Shown here: in pieces, positions 24,426 to 36,644 of the stretch
How the letters are laid out: each line of letters starts with the position of its first letter
Numbering within the stretch: position 1 is the stretch's first letter
Source: Trissonchulus latispiculum
Lineage: Eukaryota; Nematoda; Enoplea; Enoplida; Ironidae
Length of the DNA: 64,000 bases
Reading direction: 5' to 3'
Assembly: GCA_030248195.1 (NCBI GenBank)
Contig: JASAND010005711.1
Span: 18,446-82,445 of the forward strand
Notes under the pieces: generated by a model
The model's input: the letters and a program-made list of their open reading frames with translations, nothing else
The model's database searches: none
What the model was told of the DNA's origin: nothing
Position numbers and translations under genes: made by a program

Positions 24426-24786
24426 GCCCGGTTCATACTTTTTGTGCTTTGTGCTTTTGTCCTTTTCTAAAAGTGCTTTGTGCTCACGAGGACGTGTTCA
24501 TACTTCCCGTGGGGACAGTTAAAGCACAAGTCTAGATTTAGTCACCTGACATACGTTTTGATTCACCGCTTTCTCCTTTCTATTGGATAATGCCAATAAT
24601 ACTGGAATTTGATTGGCTAAGCACAAAAGCACAACTCAAAATGTTGAGCTCGGCTCAACATTCGAAAGCACAAAGCACAGAACACATTTTTGGAGTATGA
24701 ATTAGAAAAGCACAATGCACAAAGCACGTGCTTTTCCAAAAAGTATGAACCGGGAAGCACAAAGCACACGAAGTATGAACCGGGCT
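24426..24786. mobile_element. TTAA-flanked MITE with GCCCGGTTCATAC ends
   Basis: The left end is TTAA|GCCCGGTTCATACTTT (TTAA at 24422-24425). The right end is GTATGAACCGGGCT|TTAA (TTAA at 24787-24790). The interior is made of repeats of GTGCTTTGTGCTTTT and its complement AAAGCACAAAGCAC, so the element folds on itself. There is no coding capacity. The TTAA flanks suggest piggyBac-type mobilisation. The right terminus has one extra T. Confidence 0.7.
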
Positions 24787-24790
24787 TTAA

Positions 24791-25268
24791 CGGATATCCG
24801 GTCGTCCGCCTATTCCAAACTTAACTTCAAGAAACTTTCTAGTTTTATCTATCCTTCGCTACGCTGTGAATTTCTTTCTATTATGCAGCCAAGCCACAAC
24901 CTTGGTTTTAAAAGGACATTTTCAAATTTTTGAAATATCTCTGTCAAAAATTCCCTAATTTTTCAAGACTGCCTGAAATGTACACGGATATCCGGATGTT
25001 TTTCTCAAATCTGGTATTATCGTGGAAATTCAGCAGGTGATATTTTGTGTCTAGTTTCTACGAGGATGTACCGTACCGTTGACCCCTAGAGTGGCCAGAA
25101 TCAAATTTCAGGAAGAATGCCAAAAAATGTATTAACGAAATCGTGCTAATATGGGGGAATGCCAAAATTGAATTAACGAAATTGTACTCAGATTTTGTTA
25201 ATTTAATTTTGGCATTCCCTGAAATTGTTTTCTGTCTACACTCGAGGTCAAGGGTACGGGGTACGGTA
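24791..25268. other. Intergenic, one small inverted repeat
   Basis: There is no gene. GGAATGCCAAAATTGAATTAA (about 25156) pairs with TTAATTTAATTTTGGCATTCC (about 25198), a hairpin of roughly 20 bp per side with a ~25-base loop. A related phrase, GAATGCCAAAAAATGTATTAAC, lies just to the left at 25113. Confidence 0.55.
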
Positions 25269-27147
25269 TATCATAGGGGTCGCGGCAGCGACCCCTATAA
25301 TATGTGTGAAAAGTGGCTGGAGACAGTGTAAAATAAGCTGCGCAGAAGCTGCGCAAAATCCTGCGCAGATCCTGCGCAGATTTCATGCGCAAATTGTAGA
25401 GCACATCGAGTTTAGTATGTCTGTGAAGTTTCAGCCCCGTATCACTTACCGTTAAAAAGTTGCGCCCCGGACCGGTTATGGCGGCGATGTTTTTTTTTTC
25501 CGGTTTCTCCTATTTGATGGTTGTATTGTACATAATGTTCGCCGCTTTCACGTGATCTGCAGCGGAGGGCCAACCTAAAGGGCTATGGGGTCTAGTAGTA
25601 CCCTCTAAAGAATTTAAGAATCACAACTTTTTTTGCGCCGCAGCTGCGCCACAGCGCCGCAGTGGCGCCGCAAAGTCGGCTCATAGCGAAAAGTGACCAT
25701 TTTTGTGGTCGTCGCTCAGGTCTAACGTTACGAGCTGGACCTGATTTCTTTTTATATTCAGAAATTACATATATTGAACTAACTAACGGTCCAGGTTGCG
25801 TTTCTCTATCACTTCCCTAGCGACCACAGTGGCCCGTCAAAAATGGCGAAAATTCGAAAAATGAAAAATCGAAATTGCTCGCTATCTATTCAACTTCGAA
25901 AGCTCAAATCTTCCATACAATGGTTTTCTGGCACGGGGAATCGATTCCCGCAGTCAGTTTTACCGACAGACCCACCCATCTTGCTGGGCTGGTTCCACTT
26001 TGCCGTCGGGAGGGTCAAGTCGGAAACCGCTTCCTGGAGGTCCATAGTAGGCTCGACCTGGCCTCTCAAAACTTTGTGTATAGGTGTTTTCTGTTGCGCC
26101 CAGCTCATTCCCGGCATCGTTTTTGCCGTCCGACGTACCTATTTTGCTGGGCTGGTTCCACTTTGCCGTCGGGAGGGTCAAATCGAAAACCACTTCCTGG
26201 AGGTCCATAGTAGGCTCTACCTGGCCTCTCAAAACTTTGTCTACAGGGGTTTTCTGGTGTGCCCAGCTCATTCCCGGTATCCGTTTTGCCGTCCGACGTG
26301 CATATATTGCTGGACTGGTTCTACTCTGCCGTTTGACGGGTCAGTCGGGTGGGAGGGTCAAATGGTCGAAAATAAAATTTTTCAAAAGTGGTCAATTTGG
26401 TTCTGCCAGGGCTGAGCAACTTTTGTCATAGATCTGCATGCTCAAAGTGGCTGTAGAGTGCTGTGGTGGGGGGGGTGGGGACTTAGGCGATTTTGGGTCA
26501 AAAATAAAATTTTTCAAAAGTGGTAAAATTTGATATCAAATGAAAGCCCTATGTGAGCTGAGCAACTTTTGTCATAGAACTGCGCACCCAAAGTGGCTGT
26601 AGAGTACTGTGGTGGGGTGGGGTGGGGGACTCGATTTTCGGTCAAAAATGAAATTTTTCAAAAGTGGTCAAATTTGATATCAAATAAAAGCCCTAAGTGA
26701 GCTGAGCAACTTTTGTCATAGAACTGCATGCTCAAAGTGGCTGTAGAGTGCTGTGGTAGGGTGGGGTGGGGACTTAGGCGATTTTGGGTCCAAAATAAAA
26801 TTTTTCAAAAGTGGTAAAATTTGATATCAAATGAAAGCCCTAAGTGAGCTGAGCAACTTTTGTCATAGAACTGCGTACCCAAAGTGGCTGTAGAGTACTG
26901 TGGTGGGGTGGGGTGGGAACTTAGGCGATTTTGGTCAAAAATAAAATTTTTCAAAAGTGGTCAAATTTGGTACCAAATGAAAGCCCTAAGCGAGCTGAGC
27001 AACTTTTGTCATAGAACTGCATGCTCAAAGTGGCTGTAGAGTGCTGTGGTGGGGTGGGGTGGGGACTTAGGCGATTATAATGGATAGACATAGGCCCAAC
27101 ACACATATATATTATCTCCTTTTGTGCGGAGCATTTTTGTTACTTGT
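25269..27147 (-). mobile_element. HINE/Helentron-like non-autonomous element, copy II
   Basis: It is the same element as 12521-15233. Identical left text (TATCATAGGGG, hairpin 25273-25298) continues almost unchanged for about 700 bases. The right end is GGAGCATTTTTGTTACTTGT at 27147. It carries about two 163-bp units and five ~146-bp units, so it is ~830 bp shorter than copy I. Open frames up to 190 codons are array shadows. It lies about 160 bases upstream of the KIAA1143 homologue's splice acceptor. Confidence 0.6.
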
Positions 27148-27355
27148 ACGATTTTATCCGCGGAAATGATACAGACTGGTAAAACCGCGCAGTTATTTTG
27201 GCGTGCCCAAAAAGTGAAATTTTATGCATGGCTTGGAAAAACCTGCGGGTAAACCACAAGTTCGATGGGGTTATTTCTCCATTCATTTGTCATTGTATTT
27301 ATTGCAGTGGGTAGAGCATTGAATCCGTCTATTATTCTGAGATTGGGGATACAGT

Positions 27356-30030
27356 ATGCCCGGGAAGAAATCCAATGTTGCCTATATTAAGCCGGAAGAG
27401 CCTGCCTTCCTCAAGGCTATCAAGGACAGATTTGGATACAAGGAGCCCTCCATTGAGGACAAGGTTGGTTTCAAAACACAATTATTGCGGTAGCGGTTTT
27501 CGAACCACCTCACCTGTTCGACCTGTTCTCGGCCTTCGTGAGAGGGGAAATCAGCGTTCTCTAAATTTGCTTTAACCGTTTACATGGTATCTTTAGGGAT
27601 TTTTCCGAGTGGGGGAGGATATATATTTTTGCAAAAATGAGCCAAAAATGGTATTTTTGGTTTTGGCGTATTTTGCTTGATGAAACGGTAAAAGTTCTCA
27701 AAAATGTCTGGATTTCGGCTACAAATGGACATTTTTACAAAAAAAATTCTCCGACGCACGCCGGAAAGGCGAAACTGTGCACCCAAAAAATCCGGAAAAA
27801 GGATATTTTGGCTTTTAGTTCTCTGTTGTGGTGACTTTTTACTCCGCTGGAGCTGCTAACTTTACGTACGTACGCGTAGAGTTGTCCTCTATTCGGGCTG
27901 GGCCGCCCCCCCCCCGAATTTTGGGGGCTGGTCTACTAGTTAGGGGGCCAGCCCCGAGTGCCGGAGGCCTGGCCCCCAACCGACTGTTTTTATTTTCTAT
28001 CCTAAGAAAAACGTCTAATTACTAACAAAACTGAAGTAGTACAAACAAGCAGCTCGGTTAATGTTCTTGCAATCACAGACAGGTTAAACAAAAATTCAAT
28101 GTGATCGCAAAACGGAACCAAATGTCTAACCTGCTACAGGTGGCAAAAGGCTGACTAAAATGAAGCAGCTTTCGCAATTAAACTATGTTTGTTTCCTATG
28201 TGATCGTCCTTTACTTGACTTAGCTATTTAAGAGAGGACTGCACGACAGCAAGCTCAGCAGAACGTAGACTTCAGCCAGGCCCTTCAAGACCATACTTAT
28301 ATAATGGAGAAAGGTTGCAGAAACATTGAGACAAACTTTGTGTATACATCGTTAACGATCTGGAGGTTAGTGCCTCCCAGAAGTTGAGGTCTTTCTAGGC
28401 TCAAGAATCACAGTGCCGTCTCACTCATAGGCCCTTCAGCTTGTCGAGGATAGGAGAATTAATCCGGTGGTTTTCCTATAGGGTATTTTTTGCAGCCCTC
28501 CACCGAAAATGCCTTCCCCTCCCGGGATTTTTGGCTTCCACTCGGGATTTTTTGGGGGCCCAAAATTTGGCCGAAGGCAAATTTCCCCCTTCTCCGGAGA
28601 TTTTTTCGTAAAAATCGTTAATTTTAGCCTAAATGCAGGCATTTTTGGCAACGTTTCCCGTTTCTGAAAACACGCCAAAATCCCAATTGTTGGCTCATTT
28701 CTGCAAAACCGTCCCCTCCCACCGAAAATCCCCCCAACCGGCCCGACCCCCTCCGGGCAAACCCCCCCCCCCCGAAAACAATACCCTGCCAATAGAGTGA
28801 TTTTAACAATTCTGACGACTGAAGCTATGGCTCTAGTCTTCTACACTCTGCTCTTTTCAGCTCCTTTTTCGTTTTCTTTGCAGCGACGTCATCACTCAGA
28901 GGATGGAGATAGTAGCGAGGGGGAGGAACCGCCCGTCAGCGTGGAGGAGGAACCCCAGATTGTGGTCCTGAAACCGGGGGATCTCAGCAAGGATCAGGTG
29001 GATCAGCATCAGCTGCAGCTTCAGCAGCTGGAAGATAGTACGTATGTATAGCTAATGTACGTCATTATTATAGAGCGATTTTTGCATTTTCAGTCCTGCT
29101 CGCGGTTTTGAAAATGATGACCGATCGGACTGACTCAAAATTCTGCTGATGTTGGAAATTTTAGAATGTTCAAAATTTTGAATGAGGAAAACCAGAGATT
29201 TCTTAACGTTCCAACTAAAGCAGGGGCAAAAATGTTTCAGATGCTCTGGCCTCTTACAAAAACCTCAAATATTTCTTGTTAATTCTTCAATTTTGAACTC
29301 ATTAGCCTTTTAGTGTCCCAATGTACAAAATTTATCACTGGTCAAAATCAGTACGTATGAATGTGGGCCAATGTAAAAGAGACCCAAAGTCGTAGACGTT
29401 GACTTCTCTTCTAATTAAGGCATACGTACAAATGATTATTCTGAGTTTTAAGCTAAATTGTGTTGTGAGATGTCAGGGCTCTTAACGTTCACAGATAGCT
29501 TGCGTAAAAATGGCCTGGGACATGGTTTTGCGGAACGACTTTGTTCGACAGTCTCGAATTCCGAATTTTTGAAAACAAATCCCTAATATTTAATTGAGCA
29601 AACCGGTTTGGAGTGAAGAAATTTTTTGAGACGCTAAGTAAAAACTGCATTTTTATGTATATATGTGTAACTGTATTTTTATATATGTACATAGGTGGCT
29701 TGTTTTGCTTCCATATTCTGTTGTTTTTGCCATTTTGATTTTTCAGAGAAAAAGATTGAGCGAGGAGAGATTCAGTTTCGTAGGCCGGAGCGGAAGCGAG
29801 CGGCTCCGACGGAGGACAGCGGCACTTCGGATCCGGCTGAAAATCCGGTGGAAAATAATCCGGATGGATCCGGAGAGAGGGGGGCGGCTGATGGCGAAAG
29901 AATTGGGGGAAAGGCAGGAGGCGGTGGTGGTGGGGTCGAAAAGAAGGTCGGAGGAGAGAAGAGGGCAAAGACGCAGCTGTTGTCCTTTCAGGAACAGGAT
30001 GAGGATGACGATGACAACGAAGAGCAGTGA
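27356..30030 (+). CDS. KIAA1143: KIAA1143 homologue (small conserved nuclear-type protein)
   Basis: Three exons: 27356-27463, 28884-29037 and 29747-30030, giving 181 residues with consistent phases (0, then 1). The family signature is clear. The N-terminus contains YIKPEEPAFLKAIKDRFGYK. Exon 2 has an acidic stretch, then PQIVVLKPGDLS. Exon 3 starts near KIERGEIQFRRPERK and ends with QLLSFQEQDEDDD. Human KIAA1143 (about 154 residues) has the same order: PAFL near the start, the VVVLK.GDLS block, an IxxRKP-like block and a C-terminal LLSF followed by acidic residues. This copy is longer because of a Gly-rich insert near residue 150. The family's function is not established. The ATG lies 49 bases after a splice acceptor (27307). 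Intron 1 holds G-run repeat debris at 27590-27790 and 28480-28790. Confidence 0.92.
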
Positions 30031-31198
30031 GGGGAGGGGGACTGAGATTGGGAAATTCTCGGATTTGGGGAATTCTCTGGGATTGGCCCAACCCTAGCTG
30101 ACGATATCCAACCAGTTGGACGTGTGGGTGGACGAAATTTCGTTCGGTTCTAACATTTGCTTCAGTTTAATGATTGGCTGAACTTTGGTGGATTGGATTA
30201 TGAAGATTGAAGGCTTGAGACTTCTTGTTGAATGAACTGTGGACTGTTGGGAAAGGCAAAAGGCAAAAGTTGCTCCGATTTTACTACCTGCCTTTTTCCT
30301 TCAATGGGAGTTGGGGGGCGCCCCCCCCCCAGAAGTCGGTCCCCTCCAGACTTGGGTCGCCCCCTCCAGGATTAGGCTCTGCCAGTCACCCAAACTTCAG
30401 AAGTCAACAGAAAAATAGGGTTTTTAAGGTTAAATTTTGAAAAAATTTTCCGGCTTCTCCGAATTTTCTGTTCTTTTTAACACTTAGCTATTTTAAGCTT
30501 AAATTTAGGTTGGAAATAGTTAAATTTTTAGCTCAGCAGCAAAAAATAGCTATTCTGTAAGCATTTTTGAAAAATTTTCTTCCACCCTGGGGGGGGGCTC
30601 GCCCCCCAGACTTCCCCTCAGAAATTTTTGCCTAGGAAAAAGCCAGACTACGGTGTTCCTAAATTCACCCAAACTCTTGACCTTCTGGGTTTTCTTTAGT
30701 GGGGGCACCCCCCCCCCCACTTTTCGGGTTCCCCAACTTTTTTTGGCTTCCCCCACTCACCATATAGGGTGCCCAGAAAATGCCAAATTTTAAGAAATTT
30801 TTCGTCAAAATTTTAAAAATTTTCCGGCTTAGCTGGAATTTTTTGATCCAATTTTTTGGCCTGGAGAAAACTCAGACCTTGAACCTTGACAATTTTCTGT
30901 CTGTAGTTTTCATTTTGAAAATCTGTCTGTAGTTTTCATTTTGAAAATCATCTAGTGTTAGGCATGTGTAGGTTCCTAAGGAGAGGGGGTTGCTCGTTCC
31001 CAAGGGTAACTCAAAATGTTTGGGATCACACATGCCAAGATCAAAAGTAGCCATTTTTGAGGCATAGAGAGGCAGAAAAAGATTTATGTGTGCGCTTGCC
31101 GTTTATCCTCTTTCTAGAGATTTTTGTAATGATGTATATATTTAGCCACTTTCGTAATTGACTTCTGTGTACATTAGGAACTTGTATTTTTGAATAAA
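30031..31198 (+). terminator. KIAA1143 homologue 3' UTR and poly(A) signal
   Basis: AATAAA at 31193-31198, followed by AGATTTCTTTG and a T/G-rich tail (CTTGTGTTGTCTCCTTT). The UTR contains three blocks of the G/C-run family (30310-30370, 30570-30640 and 30690-30880). A 30-base direct repeat (TCTGTAGTTTTCATTTTGAAA twice) lies at 30899-30950. Confidence 0.65.
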
Positions 31199-31215
31199 AG
31201 ATTTCTTTGCAGCAG

Positions 31216-32685
31216 TCTGGCCTATGCTATACTTCTTGTGTTGTCTCCTTTATGAGTTTGACTGTTGGTTTCTTAATTGTGCAGTTTTATGGTTTTATTT
31301 AATAATTGAATTATTAGTTAATCGGGTTGGGTTGAGTTGTCTTGCATCGTCTGGAAGACGATTGATATTTGGAATCTTGTTGTCAATCCCGGGGAACAGT
31401 TTCGTACAAGTTGTCGAGTCCGAGTCGACTAGTTGCCGCTCACTAGTGATTACTGATTTAATTGAAACTTAAGATCTCCTACTAATTCGTCATGGTTGTA
31501 CACTCGAAATGTCGTCATCGAACAGCAATATAAAAGTTTCAGTATATTTTTACATTCAAGCTGAGCTCCATGAAACTTGTCCCTGGTTCCATGGGCCTTT
31601 TTCTTAACAAAACTTGCTTTGCAGGTTACAAAGCAAGCACTCGAACTACAAGTTTAAGTTGTCAGTGTTTCATAAAGCATTTTCAACTTGTGGAAATTGG
31701 CTAAGCAAGTTGCAGGATCTGAGAACTTGTAAACTCAAGTTCATAAGGAATTTTGCAAGTAGGATTTTCGGATCTTTTCTGCAATATCCCCCCCCGCAGC
31801 CCAGAAATAGTTAAACGGCTCAACCGATTTTCTTCAAATTGGAGGGTTGATTGCCCGATGCTTCCTCAATAGAAAAAATTGATAAATATTTCAAAATTTT
31901 TGCAGAAAAGATCCGGATTTTCATACTCTGCTTGAAAATCAAACAGGACTACGATAATTTGGATGCCCCAGATTCTTGTAATGAGATTTCTCTAAACATA
32001 AGATGTGAATAATTTTAGCAATTCTTGATCCATTTCATTCCGTGAAAACTCGCTCAACGACTTGCTTGCACCGCAAGTGCAAGTTGGGAGTTCGAGGATT
32101 GAGCAATTTTATGAAACTGAAACTAGTTGGCACAAAAAGGCAAAATTCGAGTAAAACACTCCGGGCCATTGAATTGAAAATTTGGCCTTCTCAGCGCATT
32201 TGGTACCACCCTCTCGTTTGTGGGGGAGGGCACGAGAATAAGTCCAGCAACTTTGGTGGGGGCACTAAAATAAGCCTGGTAACGTGTAGTTGAAGTCCAA
32301 GTACATTACGCAAGTGCCGCTTGTAGATTTATGAAATAATACAGTTTGTGACAAACATGCAAGTTAGTTTGGAACTTTGCAGGCTTTACTGGCCCCAAAT
32401 GTTATTCCCCTCCGTTTTCTGCTTGACTACCCTCCCCTGGAAAGGGTTCTCCGCAGCTGTATAGAACCGCCGGCCGATGAATGTTGCTATCAGGGCCATA
32501 AAGCCCTAAACTAAGGAGATAACTTACTTAATGTTTCCGAGTACTCCTGTCCCTTCCTATGATTGTTGGGTTAAAGAAGACGGATGCCAGTTTACGACTC
32601 TGGTTCCTCCCGATATCAGTGCTTCCCTTCCTAGTGACCATATATATACGGACTGTTTTGTAGAGATTGGGGGGGGGGGAGAATT
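31216..32685. other. Intergenic, no gene recognised
   Basis: It is A/T-rich unique-looking sequence with no open frame showing codon structure. The words CAAGTT/AACTTG recur several times between 31585 and 32120. A G run lies at 32670-32679. I see no RNA gene. Confidence 0.45.
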
Positions 32686-32689
32686 TTAA

Positions 32690-33501
32690 AGTGGCGCTTC
32701 CCTTTGGTCACTTCAACTTTGAGCCATTATATATTACTCATTCATTGCTTGTAGTTAAGAAGCCATTGTTATATCAAAATGCAGCTTGTCATTTTTTCTT
32801 ATGCGTACCATGAAATTAATGTTGCTTTTCTAAAAAAAATCTAACACATTTTAGAAGACGTATAATTTTCCAGATTTTTTGCAGACAAGTAAGTTTTTTG
32901 TGGGACATCTTTTATATCATTGATTCGATACCTCTATCAAACAGCTGGGGACCTTTAGTTGTTATGAAATTGCTCTTCGTTGAGAAATAAGCTGAAAAGT
33001 GCCCGCAACCTGGATTTTACGTACTTCTTCAAATTTTGGCATGTGACCACTTTAGCTAACAGATAGCTATCGGAGAAACTATGCTCCACAAATAATTGGG
33101 CGTGTTTTTGCAAGACAACATTCTTTATGCTAGCAGCCTAAGAGATGGCAACTGGAAGATGATCAGGCGTGGGATAATTAGCCCCTGTGAGACCTTCAAA
33201 TCGACACCCTACCCTTAGTTTGATTTTACAGCTTGCATAACTTAAGAAATAATGGATTATTTGATTTCTGCAGAAAGCTAGTTTTTGACGCCAAAATAAC
33301 AGATAAAGCTAGACAGTTGCTTGCATTTTTGAGAACGTTTTGTGTTTCACCATTCAAAATACGCCAAAAAATACCATTCCTAAAGTCCCTAAAAATACAC
33401 TGTTCAACGCGGTTCTTCGAATGAATATAGTCACTGCTTCGTTAAATTTCATCTTGATTTACGCCGCCAACTATAGTATGTGCCCAAAAGAAATCACCAC
33501 C
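32690..33501 (-). mobile_element. TTAA-flanked element, copy 1
   Basis: TTAA lies at 32686-32689 and 33502-33505. The right end AAATCACCACC|TTAA matches, inverted, the element at 61212-62181. Shared inner words, read inverted between the two copies, include TTTGGGCACAT near the GGTGGTGATT end and ATTACTCATTCATT with ATATCAAAATG near the other. The left terminus is degraded (AAGTGGCGCTTCC in place of GGTGGTGATTCC). It is non-coding. Confidence 0.75.
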
Positions 33502-33505
33502 TTAA

Positions 33506-34688
33506 GGGGGGGGGGCTACTAAAGGTTTGCCCCGACTTTGTCCGATTGGCCTACTTTTTGGCGAAGATGTAGAGCATGGGTGTGGTCAAAAAAATATCGG
33601 GTACTGAGATCTTATCTGCCTTCCAGCCATGTGCAGCCGTCGGGTTTATGTGCCCGACCCCCCGTTTTTCACAACTACCAACATAATTAATTAAAAATCT
33701 CTGCTGGACGCAAGACCCTAGCTTCAAAGCTGCCATTTGCAAAAATTTGGCACATGTGCCCCTATCTGCCAAAAAATACTAGACGTCTGTATCTTATCTG
33801 CATCTCTGGGAATTACTCTTCAAAGTTGAAGTTTCGGCCAAAATTTAAAAATTTTTGGCTAACGAAAGGAAAATTTTATTACTGGTGCGAGCTATAAAGC
33901 TGTAATTTGGCATAAAAGGAGGCCCTATAAGAGTACTCATTTGTGCCAAATGGCAAGAAATTCTGCCCGGTGAAAAAATTTTTATGTCAACTTTAATCTT
34001 CAAAAATTGCCAAAATCGCCTTTTTGGGGCAATGGTACCCCTGAAATCGAAAAAATCAAATTTTTTTGTAATTAAAATTTTTTGAGATATTTGAACTCAG
34101 CGTGGTCGAAAACACGCCCACAAACGATTTCAGCTCGATTAGTGAAGGTGTGCGACTTCTATGGCTGCAGAAAGCCTCTACACAGGATCCGACAGACTGA
34201 AAAAGGCGATTTTGGCAATTTTTGAAGATTAAAGTTGACAAAAATTTTTTCACGCGGCAGAATTTCTTGCCATTACAGCCAAATTACAGCCTTATAGCTC
34301 GCACCAGTAATAAAATTTTCCTTTCGTTAGCCAAAAATTTTTAAATTTTGGCCGAAACTTCAACTTTGAGGAGTAATTCCCAGAGATGCAGATAAAATAC
34401 AGACGTCTAGTATTTTTTGGCAGATAGGGGCACATGTGCCAAATCGTATTTGCAAATGGCAGCTTTGAAGCTAGGGTCTTGCGTCCAGCAGAGATTTTTA
34501 ATTAATTATGTTGGTAGTTGTGAAAAACGGGGGGTCGGGCACATAAACCCGACGGCTGCGCATGGCTGGAAGGCAGATAAGATCTCAGTACCCGATATTT
34601 TTTTGACCACACCCATGCTCTACATCTTCGCCAAAAAGTAGGCCAATCGGACAAAGTCGGGGCAAGTCGATTTTAGTAGCCCCCCCCC
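33506..34688. mobile_element. 1.2-kb foldback element flanked by TTAA
   Basis: Inverted arms of about 500 bp (33506-34025 and 34201-34688) face each other across a ~175-bp centre. Ends are TTAA|GGGGGGGGGCTACT and AGTAGCCCCCCCC|TTAA. The two arms are nearly identical, so a 73-codon frame on the minus strand (33551-33772) and a 74-codon frame on the plus strand (34417-34641) are the same sequence read twice. There is no evidence that they are genes. The left TTAA is also the right TTAA of the element 32690-33501, so this one was inserted exactly at that boundary. Confidence 0.85.
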
Positions 34689-34692
34689 TTAA

Positions 34693-35700
34693 GTGTTGAA
34701 TTTTATATATGAATAACGTTAGTGATCGTGTAGCTGTTTTTTGGCAACAAGACTGGTAGTAAAACTAGTTTACCCCTGGGCGAACATTTTCTTTCGAACA
34801 AAAATTTTTGAAAACTGAGCTGTCGCCGGAAAATTTGGAAAAGTTGGCCTTCAGAGAAGTTTGTTTTTCAGGGAAAAATTGGTTGCAGAGTTTCATCCAC
34901 AGTTTTGGGGAGAGGGAAGAAATGCCCCCATCCCCACTAGAATCAGGGCTTATTCTAGGGATTTTGTTTGGGGGCTCCCCTAAAAGTCCGAGGGACAAGG
35001 ATTTTTTAAACGTGCTAAAAGTACCGCTATTTTTCTAGCATGCACTGTAAAAGTTATCATAAAAATAAACAGATTTAGTGTTGAAAAGAGTAAAAATTGA
35101 GGAAAATCTCCAGCGAAGCCGTAAATTGTTTGAAAATTTGGCTTTCTGAGCGATTTTTTTTTCAGGGCAAAAGTTTGGTACCAGAACGGGCGGGCACCCA
35201 GTTTTGGGGAAAGGTCGTTTTGTCCTCCAGGAGAATAAGCCTAAAAGCGCTGAATATATGTTATGCAAGGGCGGCAGTGTCCAGACTCGGGTCCTATCCT
35301 GGAAGAAGTTTCGCCACTGTCATGCCAACACCACAAAGCTGACTGCCATCGTTATTATTTAATCGCTGCTACTAATTACTAGGGCAAAATAAGTTGCTCC
35401 ACCCTCTCCCGCGCCACTCCACTAGTAGAGGGGAAGAGGCTGCAAGTGGGGAAAGGGCTTAAATGTGTTACCAACAGCTACCAAATTACAGTAAAATAAA
35501 ACTGGCTTTGTTTTACTGCTGTTCTAGTCAAGCTAAAACTTTTGACATTCTGAAATTTGCTTTCCCAAGTAAACTTTTCAGTTACTAAAAACCAGTGAAG
35601 CCGTTAATTGTACAACAGCTCGGCGAATTGTAAAAGTGTAATGCAGCGTTAACAAATTGTAGCTGCTCAAAGGGAGCCGGAGAGATAAATTAATTTAATT
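34693..35700. other. Intergenic with G-run/CCGG repeat debris
   Basis: Positions 34770-35260 hold debris with CAGGGCTTATTCTAGGGATT (34945) and AGGAGAATAAGCC (35230), the end words of the 16179-17747 family. The rest, to 35700, has no recognised feature. Confidence 0.45.
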
Positions 35701-35945
35701 ATGCAAATTAGGAAATAGCAAGTTCATTTGCATAATATAAAGGAGAAAGTTCATTTGCATATATATATAATGCAGTAGTTTTATCTACAAATGTCTGTGT
35801 AGTGTCTCTTTTGGTCTTCACGGATCACGTGTTCACGTTTACGCTTCCTTTTCCCTTCTCTCTACAAATGTGTAGTCTCTCTTTTGGTCTTCACTGATCA
35901 CGTGTCACGTGCTAACGTTTACTCTTCCTTTCTGTTCTGTTCTCT
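35701..35945 (+). promoter_or_regulatory. Octamer and E-box cluster upstream of KH paralogue 3
   Basis: Three octamers lie within 60 bases: ATGCAAAT at 35701-35708, and ATTTGCAT at 35726-35733 and 35753-35760, with ATATAAA between them. Three CACGTG E-boxes follow at 35826, 35899 and 35906, inside a ~78-bp tandem duplication (CTACAAATGT..., 35786 and 35863). The cluster ends in a polypyrimidine tract 170 bases before the KH3 splice acceptor. POU and bHLH-type factors bind such sites in animals. Use here is inference. Confidence 0.5.
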
Positions 35946-36184
35946 AGAAAATCCCCCCTCTCCCCCATTTTCAGGTTTCGGTTGGAGGCGTCATCAACTT
36001 CCCTATCCTAGTTGATAAAGCCCAGATATATATAATAAATATGTATAAGTTTCTATTTCTATGTATATATACTGCATGCATATGCTTGTATACACATGAT
36101 TTGATATATTTTTAGCGGTTTGGTGTTTGTGTGTTTCGTGTTAATCCTGGTAGTTTATCTTCTGTTTGGTTCGGTTGCTTCATC

Positions 36185-36576
36185 ATGAGCGTTAACTTTG
36201 ACATTGACCCCAGTGATGTTGGACGTGTCATTGGTTAGTCTTTATCTAATTTAGAATAGATTTTAATAAATTTTGATTTTAATTTTTGTTAATTTAACTA
36301 CGTTCAGATGTGCCAGAACGGTGTGCTAGTTAGAGCTTAAAATTTGGGATGTTTTTGTTAATTTGCCATTGCTTAATTAATCTGATTCAAACATTTGTTG
36401 TGTATATACTTTTTGTTCAGGTCGTGGTGGTTCCACCATTCGTGGTCTTCAGGAGACATTCAATTGTCGGATTCAGGTAAAGAGCTTTCAATTAACTGCC
36501 AGATGTTAGTTTTTGTTCCTAGACTTCCCTCTACAGTATTGCACGATTATGATTTTGGTTGAAAATGTACGCGAAG

Positions 36577-36644
<68 letters not shown>

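Noticed and set aside
33551..34641. Two near-identical 73-74-codon frames
   Set aside because: They are the same foldback arm read from opposite sides, not duplicated genes.
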